A stretch of 64,000 bases of DNA, taken from assembly GCA_947579665.1 (NCBI GenBank), contig OX388350.1, positions 2,666,001-2,730,000 on the forward strand. The letters are read 5' to 3'. The notes below the pieces were generated by a model that was not told where the DNA came from, made no database searches, and was given only the letters and a program-made list of their open reading frames with translations. Numbering within the stretch: the stretch's first letter is position 1; every line of letters starts with the position of its first letter. The position numbers were made by a program, and so were the translations under genes. Of this stretch, positions 1 through 14,365 are shown piece by piece. The stretch is from Sympetrum striolatum. Lineage: Eukaryota > Arthropoda > Insecta > Odonata > Libellulidae.

Positions 1-3000
1 GAATGACAATAATCAACACATCATAATCTCTGACGAATTCATTGCAAATGTTATTCCCAATTCAAATTCAGCCAAACATTCTATTATTCGTTCACAAAAA
101 TTCCACTTCACATGTAAAATAACGTCAAAAGATCAATGTTTAAGGTGAACATAGAATAGCACCTTGCATCACTTCGTGATACATTTCCCGATTTAAAAAT
201 GTTGATATTATCCCTTATTAATCTTATACTTAAACATTTATGAAAATTTGTGACTTAAATATGTCTTAATAATTGATGAATAATTAATGAAACTAGAAGT
301 CACTATTCATAAAAACAGAAAAATATATAGTAGTGATTAGCATTATTGGAGACTTCTCATCGTAAATAAATTTACTATAAAAGTTAATTCATTAAAGTTT
401 GTTTTCTATAATATCTGTCTGTTGCAGAATACGGAAAAATTGCAGATAAGAATAACTGGGACACATTATGAGAAGCAACCAACTCTATGAGTTACTACAG
501 ATAATTTTAAAAGGGATGGTCGAAGGTAGAAAAGCACCATTGAGGATAGCGTAGCTGAAAGAATGTATTGCTCAAGGCAACGACAACAGTCCTAATCGAT
601 CTGCAGCTATTAATTGACATGTTAATCAGCGACATCCGAAGCGGATGGACACCACAAGAAGTGCAGTACCCTTCTTGATCTGGTGTAATTATTCTTTCCG
701 GAATTTTAAGGATAGAGTCGGCAAATTTTGGAAATTATTTAGGAGGAATGTTACTGAATTTTTCTTGTTATCTAGAATCGAAACGCGCATGAAAAGGACA
801 TACATGATATAAATAAAAGAGAATGTATTTGAGTAATAGTAATTTCAGCAGCAGAGAATCCACTTTCCAGGCTTCAGAAATCTGTCAAACGCGCTGAATT
901 CAAGGGAATGTCGTACAGAATTAATCATTTAATCAGTTTCTCACAGTACTAATTGATCGACCACTATTGCAATATATTGCCTATTGTGGTACTGTTTTGT
1001 GATAATGAGAATTGTATTACTGTATTGCTATTATTTCATTATCATCACGGATTAAAATCTAGATCGATATTTATCAGATAAGCAAATAATTTGCTTAAGA
1101 CGTTCGATTATTATGCAATTTCCGTGCTAACTTCGTCAGCAAAGATAGTGAGGCGAGGACAAATCGTTTTAGAAACATTTTTCCAAACGATCCTCTAACA
1201 ACGATCGGAGATTAAAATAAACGAAATAGGTTTAATGTGTGGTGTTTACCTCATACGTAAATTGGCAATTTGCAGGCCATGAATTTCTTTACATTTAAGT
1301 ATAGAAACAACATTAATGAATTCGCAAAAATGATGGAATAAACATAAGGTACGTTCCACTTTAATGTGTTGGAAAAAATGTTGAATGATCGGAATTTGAG
1401 AGTAAGGTTTGAAGGCAAAGAGAGAGCAGAAATTCGGGAGAAACAACAGGTTTGTTCATTTGCTATTCATAGCATTTGTGTTCTATCGCCAAAATCAACA
1501 TTCGCAAACAGCGCAGGTGAGCAATTGATCCCCTTTGAGTGTCCCTCTGTTATGAGGTGCTGTTTGCACAATTGCTCTTTTTCATTGGCTCATTGTCTGC
1601 AGGAAATATAGAGCAGCTTTACATTGAAAATGTTACTTATTTAAAATAGACTGCTATTAAAAATCTTTAGGGTATTCAGGAAATGGTCCAAATTGTATTT
1701 TAGTCTCTTTACTTTTAATGTGTTTCTATAAATTTAAAGCTTTCCTTCCGTTTGCTATTATACTTTTTGAACCAATAATATTACCTGTAGAGGTCGGAGT
1801 TTCTAAAGGTAAATCCGTTTCATCTATTCATTTTGTGAATATTGTTCTTTCTGCCAGGTAAAGAAGAGAGGCGTGTAGTTCGCGATGAGAAATTAATCAT
1901 GAGAAAATGTTGAAAGGGACGACAATGACTGCATGCAGAAATGTGCTTGCATCCAAATTTATGAATGGTAAAGACGCTTGGTCTTGTTCAGAGAAGTGTT
2001 TGCTCTAAAAATTAGTTTTAGTTGGAAAATGAGTGGTAAAGGCAACAAAAATACCTTCGGAAACGGCTTTGCGATGAGTGAATTTGGACTGAAAAAGACA
2101 TTTATGGTGGCTCTTTTATGAATGGGGCTTCCTGTTAAGATTTCGGAAGATGAAAGGAATAGATTGATGCAAACTGAAGAAGACATGGAGCTAAATCCTT
2201 TTATAGGAAAGAAGAAAAAATGTTTAATTTCAAATATAATGGTTAATGTATTGAAATTACGAAATTTATTTGAAGTAAAATGAAGGCGAGGAATCAGGCA
2301 GATAATTGAGGCGATTGATTGCTTCCAAAAGGAATGGGCTGAGCAATATGAACATTAAAAGTGAAATACGTGGGAATATCTAATTCGCTACGAAACCGTG
2401 ACCGTGTCTCAATATTATTCTTCTTGTAGTTTAGCAAACTTTTCCTATTATGGAGTTACTCTATCTTATACCTATATAAAAATGAAATGTTGTTCGTGAC
2501 GTCGCGTCGTCTAAAACTCGAAAACGGCTCGACCAAGTTGAATATTTTCTTTTGTTCGCCTCGGTATGGAGGTGGTTTAGGAAAAAAGAAAATTAGGAAA
2601 AACCTAAAAGGAATAGCCGAAAAATCGAAAAAGCATTTCCATAAGAAATGCACTTAAAGTTCATTTTTCTCGCTGCAGGCTTTATTTCATTTGAAATTTT
2701 AAATTAGAAATAATCGTCGTACAAAGTCGAATCAAGCACCAAAAGAAATAGAATAAATAAATAAGGGAATAGAAAAAAATTCTTATTTTGGTCGTGAAAT
2801 ATCGTTTACGAATCGAATTTTCGAGAATTTTGATAAAAAGCGTGAATCTTTTATCAAAATTTGAAGGTAGTAAACAACCCATCCCCCTTTACAATGAAGG
2901 CGATTGTTGATTCCAATTTCATGTATTATCCATCAAAATGCATTAAGAATATAAGTCAAGTTAAAATTAATCCTGATAATAAGTGATACACTTTATGAAG

Positions 3001-4550
3001 AAGAAAAAATTGCATGAGATTTTTACATTTGCTGTTACGAACAATATCCTGTGAAGAATCGCACGGAAAAAAGTACTAACATTTAAATTTTAATTTTTTA
3101 CAATTTTTTTCAAGGTCAGTAGCAACCAAGTTTTATTTACAGCAACTTAATTGTTTACTTATTTTTTAGTTAGAGTTTTAACACGGTTTTACTCTCTCTC
3201 TCTCTCTCTCTCTCTACTCGAGGACTTATTGTTAGTGCGAGGATTTTAATATTGTTAACTTCTGAAGGTAAGTTCGAAGTTCGACATATATAACAAAAAT
3301 ATGAGAAATAAATGTAGATACACTAAACATTGAATTAGGTGGTTCGAAGTTCACCGCGTCATCTAGTTATAAATAAAGTTCGTTTTAATGCTCCCCTTTT
3401 TTCAGAGAATGTGCATCCTTAAATTTCCTTGACCCCATCTCTTTTCGCGGAATTCACCAATCTCTGTAGGAATTTTCCAGCAAAGATTGTTCTTTGTTAA
3501 CTATTTGTTGCAAAGTTTTATAACGCGCTGTATACTTTATTTTTGTTTGATATTAATATTTGCAAACTAGCTGCTCGTGTTGTGAAAATGTCCGTAACAT
3601 ATTACGATGATTCTCACACTGTTTCCGTTGTATCGCAGTAAGGATTTAAAACAGGATGCATTTCAAGGTTTCTTATTTTTTATAATATTAATATTTCATT
3701 TCAAATATGTTTTTAACGAATTAGAATTCTGATCTAGTTACTGATCTAGATCAGTGATAAGGAAATAATGAATATGATACTCTTAAGTAGAGGCAATGGG
3801 GTAAAGTAAGTTAGTTGCAATATATAACACCAGATAACAATAATACATTTGAAAGATTTATTTTTATAAATGTTGATGACCTCTTAATGACCAGCCAGAG
3901 GTCGACTTATAGGGCTATCCAGGTATAATGGTACAGAGCGTTTGTTACCTTTTCCCAGTAAACAGTGTTTAGGCAATTTATTCAGACTTATCTCCACTGC
4001 GTCCTGATTAATTGCAAAGCAACTAAAACATGAGAAGTATTTATGCATCAACGTAATTTCAAAATCATCCGCGTATAAATAATGTATGCGAAAACATAAT
4101 GAATTATTTTCATAGACTGAAATTCGAAAATACAATGTGTTATCCCATAAAAAATTCTCCGTTTACGCATATTGAATTATTTGTTTATTCAATGTCAACA
4201 AATATCTAAAATATATCATTCTTTCTCTTTCAGAGTGTTGCATTGTCTGTGATAAATAAAAAAAGAATATAAAAATAAAAAAACAGGGTAGCCGCTAACA
4301 AAAAAATGCTATCGTAGGTGGGATTGCCTGGATTCTATTTTTATTATTTTCCCTCTTATCTATGATGCCAGCAGTGCAATATTTTTGCGAGCCATAAACT
4401 GGATTGTAAATTTTGCAGCCAAAATAAATCTTTGAGAAAATTGTCGAAAATAAACGACAAACGAAACGCCCGCCAAGGGGATTGGAGGAGCGTAAAGCAA
4501 GTCATTCAATTACGGACTCGAATCCTTTTATTTCCAAAGTTAGGATGAAA
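1..4550. other. Non-coding AT-rich DNA
   Basis: No recognisable gene. It contains a (CT)n microsatellite at 3190-3216 and short chance frames only, none with a family motif or convincing splice context. Confidence 0.6.
3190..3216. repeat. (CT)n microsatellite
   Basis: Uninterrupted run of CT dinucleotides, about 13 units. Confidence 0.95.
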
Positions 4551-4559
4551 AAAGCTTCC

Positions 4560-4745
4560 GGTGGGACTGACGTATGGCGGCCCTCTAATACCCGAAGCGT
4601 GCGCGACCAGATTCGAACCCGGGACAGTATCGTCGAAAGGCGGCTTGTATTTCTGTAGATGTAGATTTCGCAGATGAACTTCCCGGACTAGAGGCTGCTC
4701 TCATCGAAGCAGAACGCACTTTCCACTAGGCTATCCGAGGCAAAA
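4560..4745 (-). repeat. tRNA-like SINE relic
   Basis: Read on the minus strand, the sequence has a polymerase III A-box-like stretch (TAGCCTAGTGGAAAG, about 4725-4740) and, about 110 bases downstream, a B-box-like GGTTCGAATCT (about 4610-4620) inside a CCCGGG-flanked arm. The spacing is longer than in a tRNA, so this is a SINE or a rearranged tRNA-derived repeat, not a tRNA gene. The 3' part contains GCCATACG, resembling the 3' ends of the LINE fragments elsewhere in the window. Confidence 0.5.
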
Positions 4746-6920
4746 CTTGGAATTGGAAATATGTATGAGTACATAAATATGTATCTATGATTATTGCAGG
4801 AGATATGACGTATGATGTTGGACGGAAGAGAGCCTTTAACTTCGCCAATAGAGGCGATCTTAATTCGTCTATCTTAGTTCCTGTGTGAGACCCTACCGCA
4901 CACTCCGCAGTGACCATAGATGCTTAAAATGTTCACTAATTAACTCTTGATTGCTAATATTTACAATAACGGAAAATATTAGTCTGAATGCCTCCGAAAC
5001 TTCGCCATTCACTTTCACATGGAGACGTGAAGCTCGGAAAGACTATTTGAGATGTATTTGTTTGGGTTACACATTCATTTTTTCGCAAGTGTTTTTGAAA
5101 GTGGATGGTTTCTCTAAGATATTTATATGATTGATGAAAATGAGATAATCTAAAAACAGCATTTTACCATCTTTCTCTACTTCGTGCTCTGAGGGGACCT
5201 TCGTTACTTCGAATCAACTCTATTTGCATTGGCTTCGCTCGCTCAAAACGCCTTAAATCTCGATGTGGGGCACCTTTCGTTCACTCACTTCTATTAAAAT
5301 TCCTCTTCGATCGATATACGACCAATTAGCCGAGACAAGTACCAGCTCAGCAATTTTATAAAGTTCGTTGGCTCTTGAGAAATAACAGAACTTTAACCGC
5401 AGAGTTTAAATATTTTCTAAAAAAACGGATTTAAATGTTTTGTAAAAAGTGGTTGATTGCGTAATGATCTACTACGTTGATCAATACGCATTGGTATTGT
5501 TATTTACGTAAATTTACCTTTAATTATTTTTATAAATTCATATTTTGGTTTAGGCTGCAATTAGATTTCCTTTTATTTGATGATAGAGAATTTTTTTTCA
5601 AATTACCAAAACACTTTTTCAAGGAAAGACCGCCAAACACTAGTAACTCAATTGACTAACTCATTAGTCTAAACTGTTCGGCTACGTAAAAGATCGTATT
5701 GATATTAAAATGAAATTGATAGTTGCTTTAAAATTTAATTCTGTAAGGTTATATAACTAATTTTTAAGCTCGATAATTTTCTGCCGGTCAGAGTTTTATC
5801 CAAGGAGCTGATATGTAATTAAGTTTTAGGAATGCCTCCATTGTACTGTTTCTCGGGAATTTTACGTTTCCAATTGTGTAAACTCAACTTTAAGTATACT
5901 TTAAATCTTCGTTCTCCGCTTGCAGTTCAATTCTCAAGAAAATAGGATAAGAAATTTCATATTATCGCAAATTCTTCCTGATAATTGTCTTTATAGCTGA
6001 ATTTTATTTTAATTTAAAGTAATAGAGCTTTAGATTAGAACTCAGAACCAATGACAGGGTTTGACGAATGCATACGGACATGAAAAGACCAAATTTTCTA
6101 AACATTGATCCGAATTTACATATTCCATCCTCAAATATGTCTAATTGAAACTTTCATTCTCACAATACGATTCAGGACAATATAGTACAGAAAAAATTAT
6201 CAGATGTAAAATTTCATTGCACAATATCCCCTGGAAAATTGCCAAGGAGTCAGACATCTCCACTGTGTTTAATTACTTAGCTGGAAGCCCGTATCTTATA
6301 CGGGCACTGCTAATCTACAACGGTGAAACATTTATAAACATTAAGAAGAACGAATATATAACCAAGAAAGCTGAGAAACTCAATGAATATAATAATGTAA
6401 GGACAATATAAAATTCTCCTATAAATTAAAATGTGAAACGTTAAATTGCTATTGGTTTAGGGGGTACTGGGTTCTATATGCCATGGAACCCTATGCTATA
6501 TATGCTATGAAAAGTTTAATGCGGTGGAAACAAAATAATGAAAATCAAACATGAACAGAAGTCAGTTTACCTTTTCTTTTTCCCCCTCCTAGATGTCACA
6601 AAATAAATGATCTTTCTCATCAACTCGATATGATGTTTTAACATTGTCGGAAAATAACAAATGTTGGCATAATGACAGCCGTTTCAGTGTAGAAGAGGTG
6701 GGTCTAGAAATGGATGGATGAGTTTATGTTATATTTAATGCTCATATTTAATTAATAAAGGAATTATTCCTTTCCAATTAACTGCAAGATCATCTCCCCA
6801 TGAAATATGCAATAGATTTAATTAATAGTAGCTACAAGTCTTATGATTGAATTCCTTGACCCTTACTATTTGTTCTGCATTGTCACGAAGGAAGGAGATG
6901 AGCTACTGGACACGCAAAAT
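4746..6920. other. Non-coding AT-rich DNA
   Basis: No family motif seen. A frame at 6145-6411 (+, 88 codons) is uninterrupted, but its translation resembles nothing I recognise and no splice-site support was found. Confidence 0.5.
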
Positions 6921-6924
6921 TATA

Positions 6925-7010
6925 AATACATCTGCATATTTACCTGCAAGCCAACTTCCGGCCTGTGGCAGGGGGTGCACTCGCCATTACTCTACCACCA
7001 CAATCGATTA
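6925..7010 (-). repeat. LINE 3'-end-like fragment
   Basis: On the minus strand it carries TGCACCCCCTGCCACAGG followed within 50 bases by a degenerate ATGTATTTATA tail. This closely matches the 3' end after the LINE coding relic at 17845-18300. No coding part remains. Confidence 0.4.
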
Positions 7011-9330
7011 TTTGCGTAGATTGTTCTCGGAAAAAGTGAACTCTTGAAGCAACTAGCTATAATTTATATTTCCTTGAATTTTCTCGCAGCATCACATCAC
7101 AGCAGCAGGCTTATGTCACCGGGAGGATAAATACAAATTTGCATGAATTTTTTTATAGTATCTTCTGCATATTCCTTAATTGTATGTCGTGCACGATTCA
7201 TTTTCAACGTAAACATCTCTCGATGCCTCTCATTGCAGCCGATCCGCGGACGAATCCCCAGCGACCGCCTTCCAATTTCATATCAGGCAATCCCATACTT
7301 CATCTATAATATGTCAAGGACAGTCTTTGAGGGTTGATCTCATTATCATATTCAATTATTATCTATGATTTATAACGAGAACTCAGTAGCATGCAGAAAA
7401 ACTATTCCATTCTAAAAGTAGGATTTGAAAAGGAGAAATTACCGATATACGTTCTCTGCTTTGTTAAATTGACGTCACTATTCTACTCTACCCTCCTAGT
7501 CTATTGGAGTAATTTGTAATGGGTTAGTGGGTTCCTTTGGATAAGTGGTTTACCAATTGTGAATTCACGTTCTTACGTAGCATCTTTACGTGATTGGAAT
7601 ACCGCTAAGCCATCCCAACCAAAACTATAAGCAGACCTTGGGGTGCAACGCTACCAATTAAATTATTGCTATCAACTTGTGTTGCACTTGTTTCGGCGGT
7701 CCATCTGCAGATGGAGGAAATGGTTGTGAAAGATAGGAAGGGGAGGAGCGATTAAGAATGGACAAGGGGAGCGATAGGAGAGTCGAGGGGAGGCGGCGCT
7801 CTTGAGTTGCTCTCTGAATATCGCGGAAGCAGCATCGCCGACGCACGCATGGATTCCAAAAGTAAGGAACGCATTTTCCCCTGTTGTCTCTCTGTGTTTT
7901 ACTAATGTCCCGAAAGAGGTCGGAAACATATTCGGAGCCCTATCATTTTCCGTTCATCGGATGCTATTTTTACATCACGTACGCTCTTGAACACGAAGGA
8001 TTTATAATCGCAGAGCCGAATTCCGTTATGACTGTTTCGGAAATTGCATTCCACATCACAGTTTGCAATGAGCGTGGACAAAAGTAATGTAATACTGTAA
8101 AAGCTGTAATGAAATTCGCAGATATTTGCAATTGTGCAAAACCAAGTTGGATTATATACATTAGTGTACCGTAGGTCGGTTGCTTAGAGAGGGGTACATT
8201 GCTTTGTTGCGAATTCTTCTAATTCTTTTATTCAATCGTGGTTTTTCGATTCAGAACTTTTCCGTATTGTCTGCGCTGTATCGTTCGCTGAATAAAATTT
8301 AGTTATAAATGCCGAAGTATTTGCTGACCTTTTTTGTTGTTTATTACAGAATATATCGAATTTTTATAATCGTTATATTTAATATACGCTAAACAGGTTG
8401 ATAAATTCTTATTTCCAATGTGTAGGATTTGAACGTTTATGGCACGACGATTATTAAATTGTACTTAATTTCATTTATGTGCATTTATATTTAATACCAA
8501 TTCAATTTCTAGAGTTGTTAAAAGGACGTATTAAATACACCTAATTAGGTGAAGTGTGATATCTGTGGTGAATAACTTTTAGCAGCATGAATCTGAAATG
8601 AAAATATACGGAGGGAATAAAATATGTTTGCTAACCTCAGATGAAATTGGCTGAAATTTATGTAACCAACGTAATAGAAATAGACAAATAATGATAGAGA
8701 GATTTCAATTATGAAATGAGCGCAGAGGGTTGAATAACGAGAAGCAAGAAGTGGCGAGGGATGGAAATTATGAAAAAAAGGAAGCGGTTGGCGGCTTTGA
8801 AATTGAAAAAAATAGCATTCATCGGATTGACATAACCCTTTACGATCACGAAGGAGATTTTGTGTAGTGTAATTCATACATATATATTTAAAACAACGTC
8901 GCTTTTTACTCTATATTTATGTCAATCTTGTGTGCATCTCGAATTCATACCATTTCATTGAAATTGTTTATTTTAAAATGTATATTCCATATAAAATATA
9001 CAAACGAGTGTACGCGGATTTTTATTGCCATTTTCTCAGATTATGATTGTCAATCGATGAGTGCGCAAGATTCAACGATGACGATGGATTTATATATCAT
9101 CTAGCAGATACAAAATAGTGGGTGAAGTGTAATAAGACACCGCCGAGTGTGTATATCGTGGAACTAATAAGAACTGACCGAAGTAACTGGCTGAGTAAAA
9201 ATAAATTCTTACGTAAAACGTCGTTTCAAACATAAAAATGTACATCTTCGGACAATAAAAAGAAAAATAATGGTCAGCGATAGGAAATATAAATCGCGCT
9301 CCTTAAAAACCGAATGGTTAACATAAATGA
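7011..9330. other. Non-coding DNA with a GC-richer patch
   Basis: About 7650-7950 is richer in G and C than its surroundings and open in several overlapping frames on both strands. None shows a recognisable domain. It could be a regulatory segment, an untranslated first exon or an old repeat; I cannot tell which. Confidence 0.4.
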
Positions 9331-9359
9331 AAAATATCGACATGACATAAAAACACAAA

Positions 9360-9425
9360 ACGTAAATGGTTAGAACATTTGCCCGGTAAGTGAGGGACCA
9401 GGGTTCAAGTCTTAGTAAATTCAAT
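9360..9425 (+). repeat. tRNA-like relic (B-box element)
   Basis: TGGTTAGAACATTTGCCCGG then GACCAGGGTTCAAGTC gives an A-box/B-box-like pair with tRNA-like spacing. The same layout recurs at 19480-19610 and 58800-58853 and belongs to one dispersed family. Confidence 0.45.
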
Positions 9426-12400
9426 GTTATTCACTTCTATTTAACATTCGAAAAATATAAAAATGAGAATAGGGACGCACTGAAACGGTAGCTAGTTGAG
9501 GGTCCGTGGTCTACAGTCCAATCTTTAGGGTATTTTAATATTGTATATGCTTTTAAATTCTCATTAATGAATTATTAGGCACCTAATGTTCCATCTAAAA
9601 TTTTGAAGTCAGCTTAAAAGTTCTAGGCTGAACATTTTCACGAAATATATTCATTTATTATAATATTTTCTTGAGTTTTAGCCATAAACATCGTTTGATG
9701 TTACAAATATAATTTTTTAAAATTTCATTCGGTTCACATATTTATTTGTAAGATGTATCTTATTTATTTTAACGAGAATAACTGTAGGCGATAAAACTAA
9801 TTTAGCTGTAATGTTTAATACAAGGTCTTTTAAGCGATATGGTGTCAAACTGTGTATAATTTAAGAAATGAGAGGAATTGAACCGCCAGTAGTTAGATTG
9901 CTTGCAAAACCTCAAGGCTGTCCAGCTTGTAGTTCCCACGTTTAGCTATACGCACACAAAAAATATAGGTTACCGCACATTGACAACTCACCTTGTTCAG
10001 TCAATGATTACTCTAGCAAAGAATGTAGAGCGGTCTTCGAAACTTTTAAGTTTCTTTAATGTTTCAATACACCGATATTTAAATATAATTTTACTTTTAA
10101 AATATTTAGAATGCAACAATTAATGGACTAATATCTGACAAAACATTAATATCTGCATAATTTGGTGAATTCAGTATTGGAGAGTGATAAAAATTATGCG
10201 GTGAAGATGCAACTCAATTTTTTTCAAAAAACGTAGAAAATACTATTCTCTTATCGTGAGTTATCTGTCTCGGAAATTGAACATCGAAGGGAGATTAAAA
10301 GGATTTAGCGCATCGTAATACCTTTATCGATTTTTATGAATGGTTTTATCACTTATGTATTTCGTTTTACCGTCATTTTGTCAGAAATTCATTTTACATA
10401 CTTGTGACGATATGATCAGACAAATTTCATGTGCTAATCTTAATAATTCGTTTCTGAAATAGTATTTTTATAGTAATTTTAAAATTATCGTCATTTTCGT
10501 ATTATAATTTATCATAGTAATTTTTCAGAAACTTACTAATCTACGGACAAGAAATAATTTCTCTGAAGAGCTCTCAGATTCTGTTTTCGTAACTTCTCGT
10601 GCATTAAAGCAGCCAAGATATATTTTTCCGAGAATTAAAGGAGCGCAGGGGGTGGAAGCGGTGTTTAGGCGAGGGAAATATTTGCGATAATATCAAACGA
10701 ATGATGGAAAGGAGGGGAAATAGCTGGGAATGCGGCGACTGAAAGAAATAAATGGAAAACAAGAGAAAATTACTTATTAATTAAATTACGTGGCACGATA
10801 TGAGTGAATTGAGTTATCTTATATAAGAGGAATAGATAATGATGGAGAGATGGAGTCGGCATTGATAGGGTGATTAAGGATCGAAAGTACGTGGAAGTGG
10901 TGTTTTGCATAAGTTTGGACTAGTCAAAAATGGATGGAAGCGAAATGACCAGATGTTAATGGATTTAAAAGAAGATCGACGAAAAGTATACAGAGGATGG
11001 AAACAAAAACTCTGAGGCAGTATCGAGAATAAATGGGAATGTTCAAGAAAGATGTGAATTAAAGCTGTATTTCAGGAAAGTAAGAATGGTTCATTCCAGT
11101 GGACAGTATCCTCGAAAACCCCTTCTTCGGCGTCATAATGGGAAAGCGCGACGAAAATGGATACTCCGCTACAATTCGAAACAACGGAGGGTGCAAATAT
11201 AAAAGGACCGGAGTCTCCTTATCCATTATTTCGCTATTTTTAGAAGATTTTCTCACAAATCAAAGATGAGGAGTGAATTGAGTCACATCTCTGTCGCCCT
11301 TTGATCTCGGTTAAAGGTCATTCCTAGCAACGGTCTCATTTCAAACAGACTTGTGTTTTTGTCGCCACATTTTGTCTTCCACAAGCGAAGCCATGTTAAG
11401 TATTTAAGCATTACTGACATACATAGCGCCTATCATAATGATGCCAATATGGGAATATATGCCGAAGAATGGGCTAATAGTTGAATGCAATCAAACATAT
11501 CTATCATATATAGATATTATCAATGTTTATTGCAAACGACTCTGCGTACGCATATGCATGATTTTATACCTCTTAGGGTTCATTACTTCTCTACGATCTA
11601 TCCTATTTTTATCATCAAACAACGCCGTATATCAATTGCATACATCGTAGATTCCTTTCATTTATACTAAATCCGATTATGGAAAAGATTTTCGTTCGCT
11701 TTCCGATTACAGAAAAAACATATTTGTTCTGCCAATCTCGCTCTTGGCTCTGTGCTGTGACAATACGGGAGTTACTTCAGTGTGAGTAATGAAATTCATT
11801 TTATCCACGTCTAATTGCAATAAAAAAACTGTCATTCATTTGGTTAATCGGCCGTTCTTATATTTAATCAACATAAACTATTCTGGCTTTTTCATAATAG
11901 TTTTATTTTTATATATTTTAATAGTTATATTATTCATAATAGTTATATTTTATGTTATATATTATAAATTGTTAAAGGTATGAATCAGTTATTCCAGCTA
12001 TTGGTAGCGATCCATTTTTTGAGGGCTCTCTGTTCTATTTTACGCATAAATAGTGATTCATTATCATTCGTGGTTAATACCGTTTTTCCGTGGCATTTGC
12101 GACCTCAAATCCGAGTTCAATTCTCGCTGTTGGCACAGTTTAGCGACTGTGAATTACGCTTTGATTTTTAGACTTCCCGATCACGTCCTGCGAATTCGAT
12201 TCGATCCAATTACTAAATATTTCTACATTTTGTATATATTTCCATGATTTAGCGGCTGCGTAACTTTTGAGTTCCCATTTCAATACCCGAGTTGAAACTC
12301 GTCTTAATAACCATTCCTTCACTGCTGCCTTTTAATTAACATAAATTTTATTTATAAATTAAGTCTTTACATTTGCAACTCCATAACGGGTGTTTTTTCA

Positions 12401-13860
12401 TTTTGGCATAAGTTTGTTTAATCTTAAATCAAGCTTTTAACTATAAGATTCGGCTGCACGAATCTTATTCTATTAATTAGTAACTTATGAACAAAGAGCA
12501 GAGTTTTGTTTGTGTGTGTGACACCTACAACATTCTCACTAAACAGTATCTTTCAAACTTCGCTTATTATTAAATTTCATCGGAAAACTTCTTCTTGTCA
12601 TCGGAGTTCCCTGTATTTCGCATAAGTATAATTAGACTCAAAGCAGTGCTTCTTTCACAGGAGTATGAAAATTATACTTTCAAAGTTCGGCATCTTATTA
12701 TGTGGAAATTAAATTGTTATCTACTTTGCTGAAAACTTCAGTCATAAATATTCAATAATATGAATGCTTATTCTAATCATTAAACGTAGAATTAGGCTCG
12801 AAATAGCGAATACTAGATTAAAATAAAAGAACGTTCCTCAAAATATTCCAGTGAAACCTTCTCCTTCATAACTACGTGCACATTATAATTTTTCTGTCAT
12901 AGTTAATAGCACGGGAAAGGTATTTTCATTACGAATTCGTTAAGGACTTGATGGAATAATTGTTGTGATTCATTGAGAAATTTATAGTTAAAATAATATT
13001 CATATAGTATAGTCATTTATAAATAAATGCTAAGTGCTCATTACCGGTGTTGTAATAACTCTGTTTAATTATTGATGTCTGGATGTATCAATGTAATTAG
13101 TGATTGTTGCAGTGTAAATACATGTATGTGATCTGTACTGTATACAGGAGGTTTTTGTGGGGATTTTTCTCTCGTTTTTTGGCGAATGATGACAGACATC
13201 GTCGCTAAATTTCTTACGCCCCCACTGACCGTTGCCCGTTGGTACATATACCTAAATGCAACATTTTACTATTGAATAAAATTTAATAATACACGATTGA
13301 AATGAATAAATTCATGTTCTGCCTTACGCAGAGCATTCAGAAGCGTATTTCAGTATTTACGTATTAAAAATACAATAAAGTAAGAATAGCTAGAAACTTG
13401 GATGGAAATTATACTTCTTGGGTGTATATTTCAGTGCCAAAGCAAAATAAACTCAAAAATCTTGATTTCCTTTCCATGCAATTCCCTTGTTCTTCACCTC
13501 TTTAATAAGTGGAAGTTATGAAGTGGTGAATACAGAAGCGAATGAGTGAAAAAGAGCGTCGGTATAGTAGAGAAAGGATTTCGAAACAACCATTGAAAAA
13601 AATCGGCAGCAAAAAAACTTCGGGAGTAGTACGGCCACGTGACCTACAGCAATATGTCTTACTCGGGCATTCTGCTATCTCCGACCGAAGATAATTTACT
13701 GTTAGAAACATCAAAAGATACCAGTTTTAGATACCAGAGGAGATTTCCAACGGCGGAACTAGTAATGCATGAGTTTCGTACATTTAACTGCAATCAACGT
13801 ATTTCATGCATCACTTTTGACATCCGAGGCATTCAGATGAACGGAATATTAAGTTATGAA
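9426..13860. other. Non-coding AT-rich DNA
   Basis: No gene recognised. The purine-rich stretch 10640-11060 may be an eroded retroelement, but no motif survives that would prove it. Confidence 0.5.
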
Positions 13861-13866
13861 TGATTT

Positions 13867-13912
13867 AGGGTGGAACATCAGGGTGGAACATCAGGGTGGA
13901 ACATCAGGGTGG
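13867..13912. repeat. 13-bp minisatellite
   Basis: The unit AGGGTGGAACATC is repeated three times perfectly, followed by a partial fourth unit. Confidence 0.95.
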
Positions 13913-13979
13913 ATTTTGATTAAGAGTGGGAATTTTCTATTAATGTTATAATATTAACATAGTTTATAATATTAATCAT

Positions 13980-14365
13980 CGCCGGCTGTTGACTGAGTGG
14001 TTATCACTGCAATAGCAGCGTTACGGCAATGATAGAGTCTCTTAGCTGGAATTCACTACAGATGAGAAGATCTGAATATCGTTGGAAATTTTTCGAACAG
14101 TTCAATCGTTCAGAATTTACAGACGAAGTAAGTTAAATGTTAGTGCCAGTAAGGAGCGAACGCGATCTCCGAGAGGCATCGACTAAGCGTTATAGGGAAG
14201 TAATCGCAAGGACGGATAATTACTTTTGGTCGTTTTTTCCCCAGGCTATTAGAGATGCTAATAGGGAGAAATGAATAATGGTGGTGTATTACTGCCCCTG
14301 CCATACACCTCTGGCGGCTCGCGGGGTATATATCTAAATCTAAATCTATCAAGGGTTCGAATCCC
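13980..14365 (+). mobile_element. Degraded retroelement: LINE C-terminal remnant with tRNA-like flanks
   Basis: The + strand frame around 14195-14270 translates to TDNYFWSFFPQAIRDANRE and then stops. This resembles the NSFFPRTIREWN end of CR1/Jockey-type reverse transcriptases. It is followed by CCCCTGCCATACACC, the 3'-end motif shared with other LINE fragments here, and a short (TCTAAA)n tail at 14330-14350. A tRNA-like GACTGAGTGGTTATCACTG lies upstream near 13993, and GGGTTCGAATCCCC lies at about 14353. A composite of LINE and SINE debris is likely. Confidence 0.5.

Noticed and set aside
10640..11060. Purine-rich stretch as a retroelement coding relic
   Set aside because: No ordered set of polymerase motifs can be read in any frame.
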